The translations under genes were made by a program, and so were the position numbers. From positions 29,407,001 to 29,471,000 of the forward strand of contig CM076142.1 in assembly GCA_038025085.1 (NCBI GenBank): a DNA stretch of 64,000 nt. Direction: 5' to 3'. Below the pieces are notes generated by a model, which was not told the DNA's origin, ran no database searches, and worked only from the letters and a program-made list of their open reading frames with translations. Below are positions 59,110-64,000 of the stretch, in pieces. Source of the DNA: Tetragonia tetragonoides (lineage: Eukaryota; Streptophyta; Magnoliopsida; Caryophyllales; Aizoaceae). Positions within the stretch are counted from its first letter, which is position 1, and each line of letters begins with the position of its first letter.

Positions 59110-59890
59110 TCCCTTTGGTAGAAATAATAGGAACCAACAAAATATTTATCCCACCCAACAAAATCCCGAGTTCAATGAAGATTTTATTTTCGATCTTAGT
59201 TTCCAAGAGTATCTCTGAATGCATGGAATTGACCAAGTGCGATTCCATCATTTCCCATTTTTCAGACCCCAATTCAAAATCCGACACCTCAATTTTCACA
59301 ATTCCAAACACAATCACAATATGTTTTCCCAACATATCCAAATGTAAGCCTAGGCTCATCTTTTCCATCAATCCCAATATAAGATGCCAGTAGGAACGAA
59401 TGAAGTAGACGGAATTGAAGAGGGGGATGAAATTCCCCTAAAAAAAGCGAAGATGTAACACCCCTTCTAAAGACGAAGTTGAGTAAGGTTGAAGATTCAA
59501 TCCTCAATTCCGCGTTTTCATAGTGAGCATCGATGCTATCATAAACAACTGTAAATAAATATAGTGTTTTTTATGCAAGTATATGGGGTCATTATGAGGA
59601 AGTTAGAAAAGAGAAGCCACGTGAACTTGCGCATCAAAGTATTGAAATGATAAGAGGGCGTTGGAGAAGAATGATAACTACGGTAATGAAGTTCGTTGGC
59701 AGTTACAAAGAGGCTTCGAGAAGATAAAAAAGTGGTAAGAATGAGGATGATATCATAAAAGCGACTAAGAGTTTTATAACATCGACAATGAATATGAGTT
59801 CGGAACTTCGGATTTATACTTGCTTGGAAAATGATGAAAGATTATTCTAAGTAATAGTTGTTAGTTGGCAACTCCATTATTGATAAGGAT
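59110..59890 (+). pseudogene. PIF/Harbinger-type ORF1 relic (Myb/NAM-associated-like)
   Basis: The plus strand carries PIQNPTPQFSQFQTQSQYVF then PNVSLGSSFPSIPI, the Pro/Gln/Ser-rich start of these proteins. About 240 bp on come RELAHQSIEMIRGRWRRMIT and MKFVGSYKEASRR, a stop, and KSGKNEDDIIKATKSF, the trihelix-like DNA-binding part that pairs with the transposase in PIF/Harbinger elements. Stops and frameshifts show it is dead. The DDE transposase gene itself is not visible nearby. Confidence 0.7.
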
Positions 59891-60213
59891 AAAAAACGTT
59901 ATCAAAAGTAGCATCAACAAGGGACGGACCCACGTGTATGGATATAGGGTCAACTGGCCCCATAGTCTAAAAAAGATTGTTGGCCTAAGTATTGAAAATG
60001 CTTCTTTCAAAAAAAAAGAGTATTGAAAATGCTAAAAAATTATGTAATGTCAATACCCTTTGCACCTATACTTTTTTTATCAATTTTACTTTGCATCCAA
60101 TGCATCCAATCTAAAAGTAAAGGGTATGATGGAAAATAGCAGAGTAGGCCTAAAAGTACCTGCCATCCCACGTAAAGCTGACCACTAGTCCGTTTTTAGT
60201 TTTTACTATTCTT
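59891..60213. other. AT-rich spacer
   Basis: Nothing supportable; probably the rest of the Harbinger-like element. Confidence 0.35.
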
Positions 60214-62780
60214 GTAACACCCCGATTTTTCTACTAAAATAAATAAACATAATTAAAACTCAAGCCAAAATTTCGGCAAAGTTCCTTTTGTAAATAGGCA
60301 TCTCAGGTTATCGACTTTACAAAACCTGCTTAAACAGAATATTAAACAAAATCCAACCAACACAGCGAATACTCTAATAAAATCCGGGTGCTACCGCCAC
60401 ACTCACTCAATCGAATGAGTGTAAGGCTCTTCAACTGACTTCTAGTAGTAATTATGTGAATTACTATAATGGTCTATTTATTACATTTAATCAGTAAACT
60501 AGAAACATAAGTTAAATCTAAAAGCAAGCTCTTCTTGCCAAGACTCTATTCGGCTACTATCCGGAGCGTCCTCACCTCAAAACAACCTGCATATAAATAA
60601 TCTGTCACCAGGAAAATACACGATTCACATCGTGGATGACAGCCCGAAAACGGGTCAGTGTGAACTGGGTAACTCAAATCAATCACGTAAAGACCATCTT
60701 AAATTCATTTCAAGATGCACACGTATATGCATAACTCACATAAGACACTCACATGTATCATACTTAAACTGTAAACCATTATACTAATAGTATATAAAAC
60801 ATAAAGAACTATACGTTCCAGTCTATCTGCTTTGTCTTTTATTATGGCATTCACAATAAAGGAAGCACCAACAAGAATAACCCAGGTAACATAAATAACT
60901 GTCTTTTTGATCTTTCTCGTGTCTTATACTTTTATTAGCTCAATTGTTCTTCTTTGACTTTAACTTGGTAGCTTCTCACTTTTGACTTGGCACAAGGGAG
61001 GTTAGAATCCTAGGGCTGCCACATCTGGGGGCACTTAAAACCTCCGACCACATCTGGGGGTCGCTTAGCCACATCTGGGGGCTGTTTATAACTTTTGACC
61101 ACATCTGGGGGTCACTTGACCACATCTGGGGATCACTTAGCCATATCTGGGGGCTCTTGGAACTGTTGACCACATCTGAGGGTCAATAGCCACATCTGGG
61201 GGCTAGGACACATCTGGGATCCCAGTTCAAAACTCATATGGGACGTCTCCCGTAACTTATCTGTTGTTACCCAAAAGTTCCTAAACTACCAGGTGCCATC
61301 TTCCACTTTAAATAATTAGTAGCTTTTATTAACTTTTTCTTTCCTTTATCTCTTATGACGTATTCACATTACGTCATACATGCTCATAATATTCATAGCT
61401 AGTGGAATAGGAACTCATCCTCATTCACCTTCTTTCTTCTTGATTTACATCTTTACTCACTTGTATATCACAACTTCCAAAGATGGCTCAACATGTAAAC
61501 AAATGGTCTAATGCATCATTATCCAAGTTTGCAGATACGATACATTAATGCACAAGCAAAACAGTAGCTAGACATTCTGCTTCATAACCATCCTACCAGC
61601 GCATAAAACACATTAGCAATCACTCTCATTTTCATACGACTCCATTGATAGTATATAGCTTGGGAAAATAAATAGTTAATCATCATTCATCATTCATTTA
61701 TTCAAATACGTCACATATAGCATACATATTTACTAACATGTCAATCTCAGCAGAAATAGCTAAGTAACAACTCTTTGTTTACATTTTACTTCATATATAC
61801 TTCAGATGCTAACTACCCTTTCCTACATCAAACAAGAACCACAACAGCTCACTTTCTCCTTTTGCTCATGTAAATAAGCCCTCAAATCGACTAACAAACA
61901 TTCTGTCCATACTTTTAATTAAGACCTGTACAACATGTCGGCTCACACATTATCATCAATTTAAGGTCACATAAACTAGATCTTTAATTTAATTTAATTT
62001 AATATATCAAACAACCCACCACATCAGACCAAGGAAACTACATAAGAGATCATGACGGGCCAGATGATTCTTAATGAATCCAACCCACACCAATGCATAT
62101 ATCTATTATCTATTATTTAATTTTATTAATATACTAAAACAACAACCGGCTGACATCATCTTTATACACATGGCAAACTCTCATGAAAAATTTTCCCGCC
62201 TAAAACATTTGTGACATCAGCTTTAGTCAAAAATTATATTAAATTAAATTAAATTCAGAATAGCTATTCACGTTTGCACCTAACTACAATGAGCATTTCA
62301 AGGAAGGTAAAAAACACCAAAGTGATTAAATCCAACCCAAATTTTCTAAATCCCGTATTTCACTGAGTTCCACCCCTTAGTTACTCCTATTTTCACTCTC
62401 TCCAAAACTACTCAGATTTTTTAGTTATATTAGCAGTCAAAACTGCGTTGTTCAAGGGAAGCCTTTCTCACATTCAATCTTACCATTTTCACTGAAGACT
62501 CTTTTTCTCTGCAACCACAATCCGCCGGAACCATGGAACGGAATCAGATGAACAACTATAAAAATGTAGAGACGGGACTGGCTTCACTGCTACGAGCATT
62601 TATCCACTCTACAAAGCATTAATTGAGGTTTCAATTGTTTTCAATTTTACAAGATTCCAGCTATCTTAATCAATAAAATTCACATTATTGCTGTCATTTT
62701 TTTTTCTTTTCATAACATCTGTAGCTTTTACTTCTCGATGAATCTTTCCAACTGACTTAATTTCCCCTCTGTCTGTATAC
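60214..62780 (+). mobile_element. Possible solo LTR or LTR-derived promoter
   Basis: It begins TGTAACACCCCGATTTTTCT, a start I know from plant Ty3/gypsy LTRs. A TATA box (ACTATAAAAATG near 62555) and an AATAAAATTC signal near 62671 lie in the order expected for U3-R. The right border is uncertain (a TGTATACA at about 62773 is one candidate). No gag or pol follows within the window. The CCACATCTGGGGG array (61018-61215) lies inside. A second TGTAACACCCC at 59455 is unexplained. Confidence 0.4.
61018..61215. repeat. CCACATCTGGGGG degenerate array
   Basis: About nine units of GCCACATCTGGGGG or GACCACATCTGGGGGTC, with spacing varying between about 17 and 31 bp. The sense alternates between GCTTAG- and TTTGAC-type linkers. 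Confidence 0.9.
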
Positions 62781-62880
62781 AGGTTTTGTAGATTTCAACT
62801 AAAATCGTGTTCTTTGGTAATGGTTTTTAGAAGTGGTAATCAGTATCATTTACGAATTTGTGAATGTTGTAAATTGCAGA

Positions 62881-63162
62881 TCTGAACTCATCTATTATGG
62901 TTGAGCTAGAGGCTGTTTCACAGTTAAGGACTCCCCAATTCTTCATTGCTCAAAATCAATGGCTTGGTAACACCTTCTTTCTCACTATTTTTGCATTTAT
63001 ATTCTTCATCTTCACCTGTGATATTATGGACTTCTACAGATGTTTTTTATGGTAAAACAATGCATCAACTTATTGAGGAATGGCTTGGTGTAAGCAATGT
63101 AAGCAACTCATACATACCGGCAGGATTGCAAATGGGAACTCTATTAGTAACTTTTGGTTAAT
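62881..63162 (+). other. Two exon-like frames, unrecognised
   Basis: After an acceptor TTGCAG, 62881-62966 reads SSIMVELEAVSQLRTPQFF then IAQNQWL and ends at a GTAACA donor. After CTACAG, 63040 onward reads DVFYGKTMHQLIEEWLGVSN and runs to a stop at 63162, with possible donors at 63088 and 63099. The phases match (G + AT gives Asp). This may be the beginning of a gene continuing to the right, with the LTR-like region as its 5' side, but no family is recognisable. Confidence 0.25.
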
Positions 63163-64000
63163 TGTGTATGAATATATATTCTAACTACACAACTTCAGTT
63201 GCATAATTGTGTATGAGTATTTTTTAAGGGTTTTATTAAGTTTTGATATTTGTGCCTTAAATGCTCATGGTAATGTGGCTACTAATGCACACAATTCTTC
63301 TTCTGGTAAATGACATCGAAAATAGTTGCTGTTTTTAGTATTAATAATTAAGGTTTTTTTTTAAAACAACCGCTTACATCATCTTTGTACACGGTTTTAT
63401 TCTCATAGAATGTTTTTTTTTCTATTTCCGTTTTTTCAGGAGTGAATTCTGTTTTCGTTGTTTTTTTTTTCTTTTTCTTGAATTCTGTTTTCGTTTTAAT
63501 CAGTTTTTCGAAATTTAAGGGTCATTCAAACGTTAGTTCCAAACCTCCCATATATCACTCCTATAATTTCTGTATCTTCAATCTACAAGTCTGCAACCCA
63601 CTAATTACTCTACTACAAATCAAAACTAACGTCTAATTCACATTATGGGTGGCTGTATCATTTGGTAATTCTTTTCCTACTTCATCTCTTTTTGCATTTT
63701 AGTCATTTACAGATTTCACGCCTCGTGCAAACTATAAACTGATCTTTAAATTTATTTGTTTCAGCGCTAAATCAACGAACGTCCTCTAACGTTCTCTCTC
63801 TCCTCTTAAAGAATGATTTTCTCACTTCTGTAATTCTGTTGACATTTATACTTTATGTACACTCACTTAAGGAGTTATTCAAAGGATTTCAGGTATTGCA
63901 ATTTTTTAATTTGTCATTCACTTTCTGTTTCCTTGGCAATATTTAAATGCAAGTTTGTGGGTTTCTTTATGATTGTCATCAGATCATTTTACCTCTATCC
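63163..64000. other. AT-rich right edge
   Basis: T-rich, no supported exon or repeat. Confidence 0.4.

Noticed and set aside
59115..59393. 92-codon plus frame and 95-codon minus frame near 59.1-59.4 kb as genes
   Set aside because: The region reads better in a third frame as the start of a PIF/Harbinger ORF1 relic.

Overview
The window is nuclear DNA of a flowering plant, most likely a eudicot. It is AT-rich, the genes are split by GT-AG introns, the recognisable proteins are plant families, and most of the sequence is transposon debris. The species cannot be fixed from the sequence. The short repeat built on TTATCCCAAAATGAACA reminds me of Caryophyllales genomes, but that is a weak recollection and not evidence.

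Three genes could be rebuilt exon by exon with intact reading frames and consensus splice sites. (1) A wall-associated receptor kinase-like gene (minus, 1512-4567, 3 exons, 620 aa). The first exon of a close tandem copy runs off the left edge (1-241). (2) A UBP23-like ubiquitin-specific protease (minus, 11534-20770, 10 coding exons, 778 aa), with a probable extra 5' UTR exon near 21937-22130. (3) A PRA1.A-type prenylated Rab acceptor (plus, 48524-56122, 7 exons, 209 aa), whose 5.7 kb first intron is loaded with LINE 3' ends. A fourth gene (plus, 22899-26212, 4 exons, 191 aa) splices cleanly but I do not recognise its family. A 57-residue one-exon membrane ORF (minus, 8358-8531) is a plausible small gene.

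The rest is mobile DNA. It includes Stowaway-like MITEs with TA duplications (7189-7439, 9663-9920, 33267-33543), a hAT-like element with an 8-bp imperfect target duplication (30287-30924) and a 5'-truncated LINE with an 18-bp target duplication inside the fourth gene (23961-25449). There are three more LINE 3' ends in the PRA1 intron, an LTR plus gag-like remnant (about 31754-33000) and a long-inverted-repeat element (34777-35654). Others are a LINE RNase H relic (about 39990-40480), a 72-nt tRNA-shaped SINE head (39669-39740), a PIF/Harbinger ORF1 relic (about 59110-59890) and a possible LTR beginning TGTAACACCCC (60214).

The region 37.4-48 kb is unusual. It holds several unrelated families of short degenerate repeats, a captured single exon of a DnaJ/TPR-type protein (44809-45078) and local duplications, which looks like a gene-capturing Mutator-like composite. 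The observations I rate highest are a short hairpin conserved at the 3' ends of four LINE copies, an 11-residue tandem repeat inside the protease coding sequence, the repeat arrays around the captured exon, and a direct duplication of the protease promoter/5' UTR on the far side of the fourth gene. No complete new defence-like or biosynthetic system was seen.
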